Below, one piece after another: positions 25,443-34,794 of a stretch of 48,908 bases of DNA. This stretch comes from Blastococcus saxobsidens (GTDB taxonomy: Bacteria > Actinomycetota > Actinomycetes > Mycobacteriales > Geodermatophilaceae): assembly GCF_002938435.1 (NCBI RefSeq), contig NZ_POQT01000034.1, positions 1 through 48,908 of the forward strand, read 5' to 3'. A program made the position numbers and the translations under genes. Position 1 is the first letter of the stretch; each line of letters opens with the position of its first letter. The notes under the pieces were generated by a model that saw only the letters and a program-made list of their open reading frames with translations, was not told the DNA's origin and did no database searches.

Positions 25443-26705
25443 GTGCTCTCTGACCGATCCCGTCCCGTCATCGAGGCGACGCTGCCGGTGGTGGCGGACA
25501 ACATCGAGGAGATCGCCACCCGGTTCTACGCACACCTCTTCGGGGAACACCCGGAGCTGTTCGACGGGGTGTTCAACCGCGGCAACCAGGCGGAGCGGAC
25601 CCAGCAGATGGCGCTCGCCGGCTCGGTGGCCGTCTTCGCGTCCTCCCTGCTCAAGGTGCCCGAGCAGCTCCCCGAGCACCTGCTGTCGCGCATCGCGCAC
25701 AAGCACGCCTCGCTCGGCATCACCCCGGCCCAGTACGACGTCGTCCACGACAACCTCTTCTGGGCGATCGTCGACGTGCTCGGCGACGCCGTCACCCCGG
25801 AGGTGGCCGCCGCCTGGGACGAGGTCTACTGGCTGATGGCCTACGCCCTGATCAACCAGGAGCGTGGTCTCTACAGCGCCCGCGGCGTACGCCCGGAGAC
25901 GGTCTGGCGCGAGTGGGAGGTGGCCGAGAAGGTCCAGGAGACCGCCGACGTCGTCACCTTCCGGATGCGCAAGGTCGACGACCGCCTGGTGAAGAGCTCG
26001 CTGCCCGGCCAGTACGTGACGGTCCAGGTGCCCATGCCCGACGGCGCCCGGCAGCCCCGCCAGTACAGCCTCACCCGCGCCGACGACGGGGAGCACCGCC
26101 AGTTCTCCGTCAAGCGGGTGCACGGGAACGGCAAGCCGGACGGCGAGGTCTCCAACCACCTCTGCGACCGGGTGCAGGTGGGCGACCGGCTCACGCTGTC
26201 GGTCCCGTTCGGTGACGTCGTGCTGGACGACTCCGGGCGCCCGGTCGTCTTCGCCAGCGCCGGGATCGGCATCACCCCGATGGCCGGCATGCTGTCCCAC
26301 CTGGCCACCGCGGGCTCGCGCCTGCCGGTCACGCTGCTGCACGCCGACGCCGACGAGGACTCCTTCGCGCTGCGGGACCAGGTGCTCCAGGACCTGCGCA
26401 CGCTGCCCGGTGGCACCGCGCACGTCTGGTTCGAGCGGGGCGCCCGGAGCGGCCTGCCCGTCGAGGTGCGCGCCGGGGCGATGGACCTCGACGCCGTCGA
26501 CGTGCCGGAGGGCGCCGTCTTCTACCTCTGCGGTCCGCTGCCGTTCATGAAGGCCGTGCGCAGCGCCCTGCTCGACCGGGGCGTTCCCGCGCGCGACATC
26601 CAGTACGAGGTGTTCGGCCCCGACCTCTGGCAGGCCGACCTCGCCACCGAGGAGAGCCCGGGAGCCTCCGAGCGCACCGGCCGGCACGCCGCCGCGGTCG
26701 GCTGA
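25443..26705 (+). CDS. hmp: flavohaemoprotein (nitric oxide dioxygenase)
   Basis: 420 residues with the three Hmp domains. The globin (1-~140) has proximal His88 in IAHKHASLGI. The FAD domain has RQYSLT at 206-211 and FSVKRVHG. The NAD domain has FASAGIGITPMAGML, HADADEDSFALRDQV, FYLCGPLPFM and YEVFGPD. It oxidises NO to nitrate with O2 and NAD(P)H in the cytosol. GTG 25443 is preceded by AAGGAGGACAC, an excellent ribosome site. The second flavohaemoglobin gene begins 26 bp after its stop, so the two plus the DivIVA-like gene look like one operon. Confidence 0.92.
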   Translation: MLSDRSRPVIEATLPVVADNIEEIATRFYAHLFGEHPELFDGVFNRGNQAERTQQMALAGSVAVFASSLLKVPEQLPEHLLSRIAHKHASLGITPAQYDVVHDNLFWAIVDVLGDAVTPEVAAAWDEVYWLMAYALINQERGLYSARGVRPETVWREWEVAEKVQETADVVTFRMRKVDDRLVKSSLPGQYVTVQVPMPDGARQPRQYSLTRADDGEHRQFSVKRVHGNGKPDGEVSNHLCDRVQVGDRLTLSVPFGDVVLDDSGRPVVFASAGIGITPMAGMLSHLATAGSRLPVTLLHADADEDSFALRDQVLQDLRTLPGGTAHVWFERGARSGLPVEVRAGAMDLDAVDVPEGAVFYLCGPLPFMKAVRSALLDRGVPARDIQYEVFGPDLWQADLATEESPGASERTGRHAAAVG

Positions 26706-26731
26706 CGGCGCACCGACCCGAGGAGACCCCC

Positions 26732-27871
26732 GTGGACATCCCCGCGATGCGGGCCAACTTCGCCAAGGCCGCGGCCACCGGCGACGAGGCGCCGCTGTAC
26801 TTCTACTCGCACCTGTTCCTCAGCCACCCCGAGACCCGAGAGATGTTCCCCGTCTCGATGGCCCACCAGCGGGACCGGTTCTTCACCGCCCTCGGTGACG
26901 TCGTGACCCGCGTCGACGACCTCGACGCGCTGGTGCCGATCCTGCGCCAGCTGGGCCGGGACCACCTCAAGTTCGGGGTGCTGCCGGCGCACTACCCGGC
27001 CGCCGGCGCCAGCCTGCTGGCCACCTTGGAGCACTTCGACCCGGACTGGTCGCCGGAGCTGGCCAAGAGCTGGGCCGAGGCCTACGACGTCGTGGCCACG
27101 GTGATGCTCCAGGGGGCGGAGGAGGCGGCGGGGCAACCGGCGTGGTGGGACGCCGACGTCGTCGGCCACGAGCGCCGCACCCTGGACGTCGCCGTCCTGC
27201 GGATCCGGCCGCGGGCCCGCTACGACTACCTGGCCGGCCAGTCGCTGTCCCTGGAGACCGAGCTGCGCCCACGGCTGTGGCGGTACTACTCCCCCGCCAA
27301 CGCCCCGCGGCCCGACGGGCTGATCGAGCTGCACGTCAAGGCGCGCGACGGCGGCCCGGTCAGCTCCGCGCTGGTGCGCAGCATCGGCGTGGGCGACGTG
27401 CTCCGGCTGGGGCCGCCGATCGGGCACCTCGCGCTCGACGGGGAGTCCGACCGGGACCTGCTGCTGGTCGCCGGCGGGATGGGCGTGGCACCGCTCAAGG
27501 CGATGGTCGACCAGGTGGCCCGGCACGGACCGCCGCGCCGGGTGGACCTGTTCGCCGGGTTCCGCACCGCGGAGCAGGTGCACGACCGGGCCGACCTGGA
27601 ACGCCTGGCGCAGGAGAACCCGTGGCTGACCGTCACCCTCGCGGTGTCCGACGACCCGACGTCGGACCTCGCGCAGGGCGGGATCGCCGACGTCGTGCTC
27701 CGCGCCGGCCCCTGGACCAGCCGGGAGGTCTGCGTCGCCGGCCCTGGACCGATGGTCGAGGAGACGGTGGCGCGGCTGCGGGAGCACGGCGTCCCGCCGC
27801 AGCGCATGTCCAGCGAGGTCTTCGCCCCCAGCCGACCGGGGCCCAGTGTTGACGGAGAGGTGACCGAATGA
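26732..27871 (+). CDS. type II-like flavohaemoglobin (globin plus FAD/NAD reductase)
   Basis: 379 residues, smaller and clearly divergent from the preceding Hmp. The globin domain (1-~130) has proximal His78 in GRDHLKFGV. The FAD domain has RYYSPANAPRPDG (RxYS motif) and VSSALVRSIGVGDVLRLGPPIG. The NAD domain has LLVAGGMGVAPLKAM. The end reads CVAGPGPMVEETVARL with MSSEVFAPS, so the usual YxCGP cysteine is replaced by Ala. Mycobacterial type II flavohaemoglobins (Rv0385-like) have this look and are reported to be poor NO dioxygenases linked to lactate or lipid redox chemistry. GTG 26732 has CGAGGAGA upstream. The stop overlaps the next start (ATGA). Confidence 0.85.
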   Translation: MDIPAMRANFAKAAATGDEAPLYFYSHLFLSHPETREMFPVSMAHQRDRFFTALGDVVTRVDDLDALVPILRQLGRDHLKFGVLPAHYPAAGASLLATLEHFDPDWSPELAKSWAEAYDVVATVMLQGAEEAAGQPAWWDADVVGHERRTLDVAVLRIRPRARYDYLAGQSLSLETELRPRLWRYYSPANAPRPDGLIELHVKARDGGPVSSALVRSIGVGDVLRLGPPIGHLALDGESDRDLLLVAGGMGVAPLKAMVDQVARHGPPRRVDLFAGFRTAEQVHDRADLERLAQENPWLTVTLAVSDDPTSDLAQGGIADVVLRAGPWTSREVCVAGPGPMVEETVARLREHGVPPQRMSSEVFAPSRPGPSVDGEVTE

Positions 27872-28629
27872 GCAGCGCAGCGAACAGCTTCGGGAACGCC
27901 GAGCGGGGGCTCAGCCCCGCCGACCTGCAGCAGGTGCGCTTCTCGCGCGCCTCGATGCTGCACCCGGGCTACGTCGACACCGAGGTCGACCGGGTGGTGC
28001 ACCGGGCCGCCGAGGAGCTGGCCCGCCACATCGGGGAGAAGGCCCAGCTGCGCGAGCAGGTGCGCACGCTGCAGGCCCAGCTCAACGGTGTGCCGGCCCA
28101 CGAGCCCCCCAGCGAGCAGGCGGTGCGCATCCTGGCCAGCGCCCAGCAGACGGCCGACAACTACGTGGCCGAGGCGGAGCAGTTCAGCCGCCAGGTCACC
28201 GGGGAGGCCCGCGCCGAGTACGAGGAGGCCGTGCGGCTGGCGCGGGAGAACGCCGGGGCGATCATCCAGGCCGCCCAGGAGGCCGCCGCCCGGCTGACCG
28301 GGCCGGCACCCGCCGGCCCCGACCGCGGCGGGCGCAGCGTGGCCGAGCTCGAGGAGCAGGTGGCCTACCTCAAGGCCTTCGGCCAGGCCTGCCGCACGCA
28401 GCTGCGCTCCTACCTCGAGGCGCTGCTCAGCGACGTCGAGTCGGAGTGGGGCCGGGCGGATCCGGCCGCCCTCCCGACGGCGGTCCGTCCCCCGGCCCAG
28501 CGGGCCGCCCCGGAGGGCGGGCCGGACCGGTCGACGACCTTCGAGGCCAACACCACCGCGGAGGACCCCCCGGCCGGGGGCCCGGCCGACGGCGTGACGG
28601 CGGGCACCAGCGCCCGGCCGGCGAGCTGA
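27868..28629 (+). CDS. DivIVA-like coiled-coil protein
   Basis: 253 residues. Residues ~15-45 (LSPADLQQVRFSRASMLHPGYVDTEVDRVVHRAAEEL) match the short DivIVA/Wag31-like membrane-curvature motif with its LxPxDLxxVxF..A....GY...EVD pattern. A coiled coil follows at ~45-105 and ~108-145 (QQTADNYVAEAEQFSRQVTGEARAEYEEAVRLAREN), with a third around 155-190. The last 60 residues are Pro/Gly-rich and disordered. Such proteins localise to the pole or septum or scaffold complexes. The start ATG overlaps the preceding stop by four bases, so translation is coupled to the flavohaemoglobin. A perfect hairpin follows the stop at once. Confidence 0.8.
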   Translation: MSSAANSFGNAERGLSPADLQQVRFSRASMLHPGYVDTEVDRVVHRAAEELARHIGEKAQLREQVRTLQAQLNGVPAHEPPSEQAVRILASAQQTADNYVAEAEQFSRQVTGEARAEYEEAVRLARENAGAIIQAAQEAAARLTGPAPAGPDRGGRSVAELEEQVAYLKAFGQACRTQLRSYLEALLSDVESEWGRADPAALPTAVRPPAQRAAPEGGPDRSTTFEANTTAEDPPAGGPADGVTAGTSARPAS

Positions 28630-28670
28630 CCGCGGGCGACCGGGCCGGCTCGCGGCCCGGTCGCCCGCGG
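28630..28670. terminator. perfect 17-bp-stem bidirectional terminator
   Basis: The inverted repeat 28630-28646 / 28654-28670 (CCGCGGGCGACCGGGCC and its exact complement) has a 7-nt loop. It begins at the base after the DivIVA-like stop and ends one base before the stop of the convergent gene. It is G/C-only with no U-tract, the usual actinobacterial style. Confidence 0.85.
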
Positions 28671-28671
28671 C

Positions 28672-29904
28672 TCAGACCGCCGTCACCTCGTAGGTGTGCC
28701 CGGCGGCGCGCAGCCGCTCGACGAGCACCTCGCCCAGGGCCGTGGCCGGGGTGAGCGAGCCCGTCCGCCCGGGCAGCCGGTCGTCGTCCAGGGCGAGCGC
28801 GAGAGCGGCCTCACCCAGCATCACAGCGGTGGCGGCGTACCCGGGGTCGCCCCTGCCGGCGGCCGTCGCCCGGTAGCGACTGCCGTCCTCGGTGGTGGCG
28901 TCGACCACCATCCGGAACCAGCCCTTCTCCCGCGCCGCCTCGCCCGGGCCCGTGCCGGGGGCCGGCAGCACCCGGTCCAGCAGGCCGCGGGTCGGCGCCC
29001 AGCCCATGGCCGACACGGCGCCGAGCAGCCCCGCCGTGATCCCACCCGCGGTCAGGGCACCCAGCGGCCCGCGGCCGGTGCCCATGACCTCCCCGTAGCT
29101 CAGGCCCGGCCCGTAGGCCCAGCCCTGCAGCGCATTGCTGCGCCGCACGATGCGGGTGTTGAACTGCGCCATCACGAAAGGTGCCGTCCACCGGCCGTCC
29201 GGGGTGCGCGTGGGCAGGCCCGCGTCCCGCGGCTGGCGCGTGCCCGGCTCCGCCGCCCGGTCCGGGCTCAGCGCGAACGGGTCGCCCAGCACGCGGTGCA
29301 GCGCTGGGTCCTCCTGGAGCGCCTCCAGCTGCGCGCGCAACGAGTCGATGGTGCCGCCGCTGAAACCGCCGCGGGCGCTGGCCACCAGCTGCACGTCGCG
29401 CAACCCGCCGGCCCCGTCGGCCTCGGCGCGCCGGGCGAGCAGGAGGACGCTCAGGTCCGAGGGGATCGAGTCGTAGCCGCAGGCGTGCACGAGGCGGGCG
29501 CCGGTCTCCCGGGCGACGGCGTCGCAGCGCTCGCCGGCGTCACGGACGAACAGCACCTCACCGGTGAGGTCGGCGTAGTGCGTGCCGGCCCGCGCGCACG
29601 CCTCGACCACCGGCAGGCCGTACCGGGCGTACGGGCCGACCGTGGTGGCCAGCACCCGGGTGCTCTCGGCGAGCGCGCGCAGCGAGTCGGGGTCGGTGGA
29701 GTCGGCCTCGACGAGGGCCCAGTCCCGGCCGGCCGCGGGCAGTCCGGCCCGCACCTCCTCGAGCCGGGCGCGGGACCGCCCGGCGAGCGCGATCCGCACC
29801 CCCTCCGGGGCGTGCCCGGCCAGATAGCGGGCGAGGAGTCGCCCGACGAAGCCGGTGGCTCCGTAGACGACCAGGTCGTGGGTGCGTGCACCGTCCGCTG
29901 CCAT
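28672..29904 (-). CDS. saccharopine-dehydrogenase-like / trans-acting enoyl reductase family protein
   Basis: 410 residues. An N-terminal Rossmann fold (DLVVYGATGFVGRLLARYLAGHAP, residues ~10-33) binds NADP. Then come GRSRARLEEV, ATTVGPYARYGLPVVEACARAGTHYADLTGE and CGYDSIPSDLSVLLLARR, hallmarks of the saccharopine reductase NADP-binding family that includes mycobacterial Rv2449c and the trans-acting enoyl reductase Rv2953. A reductase acting on a lipid or polyketide intermediate is plausible; lysine metabolism is unlikely. ATG 29904 starts the gene, divergent from the glucosidase. No PKS genes are nearby. Confidence 0.85.
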   Translation of the reverse strand: MAADGARTHDLVVYGATGFVGRLLARYLAGHAPEGVRIALAGRSRARLEEVRAGLPAAGRDWALVEADSTDPDSLRALAESTRVLATTVGPYARYGLPVVEACARAGTHYADLTGEVLFVRDAGERCDAVARETGARLVHACGYDSIPSDLSVLLLARRAEADGAGGLRDVQLVASARGGFSGGTIDSLRAQLEALQEDPALHRVLGDPFALSPDRAAEPGTRQPRDAGLPTRTPDGRWTAPFVMAQFNTRIVRRSNALQGWAYGPGLSYGEVMGTGRGPLGALTAGGITAGLLGAVSAMGWAPTRGLLDRVLPAPGTGPGEAAREKGWFRMVVDATTEDGSRYRATAAGRGDPGYAATAVMLGEAALALALDDDRLPGRTGSLTPATALGEVLVERLRAAGHTYEVTAV

Positions 29905-30039
29905 GCGGCCATCCTGACCTGTGCGACATCCCCCGGAAGGGAGCGGGGCTTCCTCACGAGCAGGTCACGGTGCGCCCCAGGGGTCACTCGGCGCCCAGGA
30001 GTGCTCACGTCCGCGCACGGACCTGCCGATGGAGGTCGC

Positions 30040-31668
30040 ATGGCAGTGCGGCTCGCAACGGTGCGGACCGCGACCCAGCACGAGGTCGCGGCCCAGTCGG
30101 CGTCCCCCTGGTGGCGGACGGCGGTGGTCTACCAGGTCTACCTGCGCTCGTTCGCCGACGGGAACGGCGACGGGATCGGTGACCTGGCGGGGCTCCGCTC
30201 CCGGTTGCCCTACCTCAGCTGGCTGGGGGTCGACGCCCTCTGGATCAACCCGCACTACCCCTCGGGCGGTGCCGACGGCGGCTACGACATCAGCGACTAC
30301 CGCGCCGTCGACCCCGAGTACGGCGACGTCTCCGACCTCGAGGCGCTCGTCGAGGACGCCCGCGCGCTGGGCCTGCGGGTGGTGCTGGACATCGTCCCGA
30401 ACCACACCTCCGACCAGCACCCGTGGTTCCAGGCGGCGCAGGCCGACCCCGACTCCCCCGAGGCCTCGCGGTACCACTTCGCCCCCGCGTCGGAGGAGCC
30501 GCCGAACAACTGGCAGTCGCTCTTCGGCGGGCCGGCGTGGTCGCGGACCCCCGACGGCCGCTGGTACCTGCACCTGTTCGCCCCGGAGCAGCCCGACCTC
30601 AACTGGCGCGACCCGGCCGTCGCCGAGGACTTCGAGCAGACCCTGCGGTTCTGGCTCGACCGCGGCGTGAGCGGCTTCCGCGTGGACGTCGCCTACGGCC
30701 TGTACAAGGACGCCGAGCTGCGCGACAACCCCGGCGCCTACTCCCCCACGCTCTTCGGCCACGGCCCGGAGCAGGCGATGACCTGGAACCAGCCCGAGGT
30801 GCACGACGTCTGGCGCCGCTGGCGGTCGGTCTGCGACGAGTACCCCGACACGATGCTGGTGGGCGAGGTGTGCCTCGCCGACCCGGAGGAGGTCGCCCTC
30901 TACTCGCGGCCCGACGAGCTGCACCAGTCCTTCTGCTTCCGGCTGCTCAAGTCCGGCTGGTCGGCCGAATCGTTCGCCGACGGCGTCCGCAGCGCGCTGG
31001 ACGCGTTCGGGGCCGTGGGCGCGCCGGTGTCCTGGGTGCTGGGCAACCACGACAAGGACCGCAAGGTCACCCGCTTCGGCGGTGGCGAGGTCGGCGAGGC
31101 GCGGGCCCGCGCGGCGGCGCTGTTGATGCTGAGCCTCCCGGGCTCCCCCTACATCTACGCCGGCGACGAGCTGGGCCTGCCGCAGGCCGACGTCCCGGAC
31201 GAGGCCAGGCGGGACCCGATCTTCCACCGCAGCGGCGGCGCCCGCGCCGGCCGCGACGGCTGCCGGGTCCCCATGCCGTGGAACGGCGCCCCCGGGGTGG
31301 GCTTCTCCCCCGCCGGGGCGGCCGCGCCCTGGCTGCCGATCCCCTCGACCTGGCGCCGCTACGCCGTCTCCCGGCAGGCCCGCGACGACCGCTCGATGCT
31401 GCGGCTCTACCGCCGGGCGCTGGCCATGCGGGCCGAGCACCCCGCGCTGGGCTCCGGCGAGGCGTCGATCACCCGCCGGGGCGGCCTGCTGACCGTCCGC
31501 TCGACGGCGGACGGCCGGTCGGTGCGCTGCGTGGTCAACATGGGCGAGCACACGGTGATCCTCCGGACGCCGGGCACCGTGCTGCTCTGCTCGGCCCCGC
31601 AGGTGGCCCAGACGGCGCAGACGCTGGCGCTGCCGGCGAACACCGCCGTCTGGATAGCGGAGGACTGA
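30040..31668 (+). CDS. GH13 alpha-glucosidase (oligo-1,6-glucosidase/maltase type)
   Basis: 542 residues, cytosolic. GH13 conserved regions are present: DIVPNHTS, GFRVDVA with nucleophile Asp216, VGEVC with acid/base Glu276, and LGNHDKD with transition-state Asp338. An N-terminal YQVYLRSFADGNGDGIGDLAGL matches the subfamily of alpha-glucosidases/trehalose-related enzymes (the QIYPRSF..NGDGIGDL motif). It should release glucose from short alpha-glucosides. ATG 30040 has GGAGGTCGC directly upstream; the frame stays open far upstream over the antisense of the neighbouring gene, which is not coding. No transporter lies next to it. Confidence 0.9.
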   Translation: MAVRLATVRTATQHEVAAQSASPWWRTAVVYQVYLRSFADGNGDGIGDLAGLRSRLPYLSWLGVDALWINPHYPSGGADGGYDISDYRAVDPEYGDVSDLEALVEDARALGLRVVLDIVPNHTSDQHPWFQAAQADPDSPEASRYHFAPASEEPPNNWQSLFGGPAWSRTPDGRWYLHLFAPEQPDLNWRDPAVAEDFEQTLRFWLDRGVSGFRVDVAYGLYKDAELRDNPGAYSPTLFGHGPEQAMTWNQPEVHDVWRRWRSVCDEYPDTMLVGEVCLADPEEVALYSRPDELHQSFCFRLLKSGWSAESFADGVRSALDAFGAVGAPVSWVLGNHDKDRKVTRFGGGEVGEARARAAALLMLSLPGSPYIYAGDELGLPQADVPDEARRDPIFHRSGGARAGRDGCRVPMPWNGAPGVGFSPAGAAAPWLPIPSTWRRYAVSRQARDDRSMLRLYRRALAMRAEHPALGSGEASITRRGGLLTVRSTADGRSVRCVVNMGEHTVILRTPGTVLLCSAPQVAQTAQTLALPANTAVWIAED

Positions 31669-31707
31669 CGTCCGAGGGCTGAGCCGCCCGCCCACCCGGC
31701 GCTCTGC

Positions 31708-32067
31708 TCAGCGGGCCCACGGGCCGAGGACGACGGCCAGGTCCAGCCGGTCGGCTGCCGCCCGGTCCACGACCCGCACGTCGCCGCCGTCCGGCCGGTC
31801 GCCCAGCGCCGCGACGCGCTCCCGCTGACCGCGCTCGGCCACCTCGGCGGGCACGTCCAGCAGCACCACGCGCACCGACCGGCCGGCCCGCGCGGCGGCA
31901 CGCAGGACCGCGGCCCGCCAGCCGGCACCGGTCCACGGATCGGTCAGGAGGACGACCGGCGCCGGCCCCGCGACGACGCGCAGCACCTGCCACCGGTGGA
32001 CCATTTGCACCCAGGGACGCAGCAGCGGGCAGCGGCGGCCGTCCTCGCCGGCATCGGCTGACCGCAC
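31708..32067 (-). CDS. short protein resembling the C-terminal part of a P-loop kinase, probably truncated
   Basis: 119 residues from GTG 32067. Sequence from [34 protein letters not shown] to [31 protein letters not shown] has the layout of the second half of small AAA/zeta-toxin or polynucleotide-kinase-like ATPases ('R..ll..a...g..v.vvlldvp.evae.gq..R'). No Walker A GxxGxGKS is present, and none can be read upstream before the MFS gene. Codon use is fully coding-like, so it was or is a real gene. It may be an N-terminally truncated kinase or simply a small unknown protein. It lies antisense in the 467-bp gap between the glucosidase and MFS genes. Confidence 0.45.
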
Positions 32068-32135
32068 GCCCCCGCATCCCGGCGGTCGTCCGGCTCGCCC
32101 GCTCGCGTGCCCCGCGCACCTGACAGGATCGGGCC

Positions 32136-33359
32136 GTGCCGTCCGCTCCCCCGGCCGCGGCCCCGCCGCGGGCCGCCCGTGCCGCCGTCGGCACCTGGTT
32201 CTTCGTCAACGCCGTCCTCTACACCAACGTGCTGCCCCGGCTGCCGGAGATCAAGGACGCCCTCGACCTCAGCAACGCCAGCCTGGGCACCGCGCTGGCG
32301 GCCGGCCCCGTGGGCGCGCTGGCGGCCACCCTGTGGTCGGCGCCGCTCATCCGCCGGCTCGGCTCCGGCCCCTTGGCCGCCTACGGGCTGGTGGTGCTGG
32401 CCGTCGCGATGACGGGGGTGGCGTTCGCGCCGTCCTGGGGCGTGCTGGCCGCGGTGCTCTTCCTCGCCGGCGCGGTCGACGCGCTGGTCGACGTGGCGCA
32501 GAACGCGCACGGCCTGCGGGTGCAGCGGCGCTACGACCGGTCGATCTTCAACGCCTTCCACGGCATCTGGAGCATCGGCGCCGTCTCCGGAGCGCTGATC
32601 GGCTCGGCGGCGGCCGGGCTGGCCGTGCCGCTGCCCTGGCACCTCGGCGTGGTCGGCGGCGTCTTCGCCGTGCTGGCCGTCATCGCCGGCCGGGCCAGGC
32701 TGCCCGGCGCGGACGAGGACGACCGCACGCCGGAGGCGCCCGGGTCCGCCGCTGGTAATCCGGGGCGCTCCCGGGTGCGGCTGCGCTCGATGCTGGTGCT
32801 GGCCGCCCTCGGTCTGCTGGCGGCCGCGGGTGTCTTCGTCGAGGACGCCGGGGCGTCGTGGAGCGCGATCTACCTGCGCGGCGACCTCGGCGCCGGCCCC
32901 GCCGTCGCGGGCCTCGGCCTGGTGGCCCTGCAGACGGCCATGACCGTCGGCCGGCTGACCGGCGACCGCGTCGTCGACCGGTTCGGCCAGCGCACCGTGG
33001 CCCGCACCGGTGGCGCCCTCATCGCCCTGGGCATGGGGGCGGCGCTGGCCTTCCCGTCGGTGCCGGCGACCCTGGCGGGGCTGGCCGTCGCGGGCCTCGG
33101 CGCCGCCACGCTCGTGCCGGCCGCCTACGCCGCGGCCGACGCGCTGCCGGGGCTTCCCCCGGGCGCCGGCCTGTCGATGATCAACTGGCTGCTACGGGTT
33201 GGCCTGCTGGCCTCCCCGCCGCTGGTGGGCGTGATCGCCGACCAGGCCGGGCTGCGCACCGGGCTGCTGACCGTGGTCGCCGCCGGCGTCGTCGCGGTGC
33301 TGGTCTCCGGGGTGCTGCGCGGCCGGAGTGCCCGGTCCGACGCCGACCCGGCTGGCTAG
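32136..33359 (+). CDS. MFS transporter
   Basis: 407 residues, about 11-12 membrane helices. First helix [37 protein letters not shown] and the loop 2-3 pattern [16 protein letters not shown] fit the YbjJ-like MFS group. A hydrophilic central loop (~195-225, [13 protein letters not shown]...) separates the two six-helix halves. In the second half, [19 protein letters not shown] repeats the MFS loop motif. Substrate is unknown. GTG 32136 follows CAGGATCGGGCC. The DUF1028 gene starts 9 bp after its stop, indicating an operon. Confidence 0.85.
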   Translation: MPSAPPAAAPPRAARAAVGTWFFVNAVLYTNVLPRLPEIKDALDLSNASLGTALAAGPVGALAATLWSAPLIRRLGSGPLAAYGLVVLAVAMTGVAFAPSWGVLAAVLFLAGAVDALVDVAQNAHGLRVQRRYDRSIFNAFHGIWSIGAVSGALIGSAAAGLAVPLPWHLGVVGGVFAVLAVIAGRARLPGADEDDRTPEAPGSAAGNPGRSRVRLRSMLVLAALGLLAAAGVFVEDAGASWSAIYLRGDLGAGPAVAGLGLVALQTAMTVGRLTGDRVVDRFGQRTVARTGGALIALGMGAALAFPSVPATLAGLAVAGLGAATLVPAAYAAADALPGLPPGAGLSMINWLLRVGLLASPPLVGVIADQAGLRTGLLTVVAAGVVAVLVSGVLRGRSARSDADPAG

Positions 33360-33368
33360 GGTCCGGCG

Positions 33369-34220
33369 GTGACCTTCTCCATCGTCGGACGCTCACCGGA
33401 GAGGACCGCGCTCGGCGTCGCCGTCGCCAGCAAGTTCCTGGCCGCGGGGGCCTACGTCCCGGCCGCGGCGGCCGACGCCGGCGCGCTCGCCACCCAGGCG
33501 CACGTGAACCTCGAGCTCCGGACCCGGGGCATCGAGCTGCTGCGCGCGGGCGTGGGCGCCACGGAGCTGCTCACCCGGTTCTTCGCCGACGACCCGCAAC
33601 GCGACCAGCGCCAGGCCGGCGTCGTCGACCGCGGCGGCGCGGCCGCGACCTTCACCGGCGAGCGCGCGCAGCCGTGGGCCGGTGGGCGCACGGGCGAGGG
33701 CCCGGAGGGCTCCTTCGCCGCGCAGGGCAACCTGCTCGCCGGCCCGGAGGTGGTCGACGCGATGGTCGACCGCTGGCTGGCCACCGCCGGCGAGCCCTCG
33801 CTCGCCCGCCGGCTGGTCGCCTGCCTCGCCGCGGGGCAGGACGCCGGGGGCGATCCGCACGGCAAGCAGGCCGCCGCGGTCCTGGTGGTGTCGGCCGGTG
33901 CCGGCTACGGCGGGCTGGGCGACGTCCTCGTCGACCTGCGCAGCGACGACTCGCCCGAGCCGATCGGCGAGCTCGCCCGGATGCTCGACCTGCACGACCT
34001 CTACTTCGGCAGCACCCCGGACGGGGAACTGCTCGACTACGACGACGTCCTGGTCGTCGAGCTGCGCGAGCGGCTGGCGGTCACCGGCTACGCGACCGGC
34101 GACGTCCGGCGCGACCTGTACGACTGGATGGGCCGGGAGAACTTCGAGGAGCGCTGGCACGACGGCCGCCTCGACCCCGTCGTCCTGGGCCACCTGCGGG
34201 CGACCACCGGGAACCACTGA
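33369..34220 (+). CDS. DUF1028 family protein (Ntn-hydrolase-like)
   Basis: 283 residues starting MTFSIVGRSPERTALGVAVASKFLAAGAYVPAA, the exact DUF1028 N-terminus, with AGALATQAHVNLELRTRGIELL, QRDQRQAGVVDRGGAAATFTG, AQGNLLAGPEVVDAM and KQAAAVLVVSAGAGYGG. The fold is predicted Ntn-hydrolase; some members are fused to peptidoglycan-binding domains. A C-terminal segment (~190-283) adds the LFGSTP-like LYFGSTPDGELLDYDD region. It is coupled to an MFS transporter, so it might process something that transporter moves; that is inference. The GTG start is close behind the transporter stop. Confidence 0.85.
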   Translation: MTFSIVGRSPERTALGVAVASKFLAAGAYVPAAAADAGALATQAHVNLELRTRGIELLRAGVGATELLTRFFADDPQRDQRQAGVVDRGGAAATFTGERAQPWAGGRTGEGPEGSFAAQGNLLAGPEVVDAMVDRWLATAGEPSLARRLVACLAAGQDAGGDPHGKQAAAVLVVSAGAGYGGLGDVLVDLRSDDSPEPIGELARMLDLHDLYFGSTPDGELLDYDDVLVVELRERLAVTGYATGDVRRDLYDWMGRENFEERWHDGRLDPVVLGHLRATTGNH

Positions 34221-34235
34221 CCCGTCGCCGGCGGC

Positions 34236-34700
34236 TCAGCCGGACTCGGCGATCCGCTTGATCGCGGCCAGGGTCAACGGGATGCCCTCGTGCGCGGCCC
34301 GCGTCCGCTCGTCGATCTGCTCGTCGGCGGCGTCGCCGTAGCGCTCGGCGAAGAACGCCTGCCCGGCGGGGAGGAACTCCCACTCCTCGGTCAGCTCGGT
34401 GCCGCCGTCCACGGGGGCGAAGGTGAAGCCCCAGCGCACGAGGGACCCGCCCACGACGAAGCCGAACTCGCGGCCGCGGTCGGCCGCCACCACCTGCGAG
34501 CGGGTCTCCCACGTGCGGGCCGGGGTGACGTTGCGCCCGGTGAACCAGTCGCCCACCTGCCCGGACGCCCCCTCGTCCCACCAGCAGGTCGCGCACACCG
34601 GGCTCCACTCCCCGGTGCGGGTCACGTCGGAGACCAGGTCGTACAGGGCCTCGGCTGCCGCGTGGACGGTGACCGACCCGGAATGCCGGAGCTCGCGCAT
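34236..34700 (-). CDS. SRPBCC / polyketide-cyclase-like protein
   Basis: 154 residues with the START/SRPBCC fold pattern: [57 protein letters not shown], then [47 protein letters not shown] and a long C-terminal helix. These bind hydrophobic ligands. A CATCWW pair of cysteines is unusual. ATG 34700 is chosen because the upstream open frame ([10 protein letters not shown]...) is not protein-like. Convergent with DUF1028 and divergent from the egt operon. Confidence 0.8.
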   Translation of the reverse strand: MRELRHSGSVTVHAAAEALYDLVSDVTRTGEWSPVCATCWWDEGASGQVGDWFTGRNVTPARTWETRSQVVAADRGREFGFVVGGSLVRWGFTFAPVDGGTELTEEWEFLPAGQAFFAERYGDAADEQIDERTRAAHEGIPLTLAAIKRIAESG

Positions 34701-34794
34701 CGCCGCAGTGTGCCAGCCCCGGGCGGGTCTCCGACCGGCACATCCGCCGGAGGCCTCTGCTCCGAACACCGTCCGAGGTGCTCGCGAGACCGGG

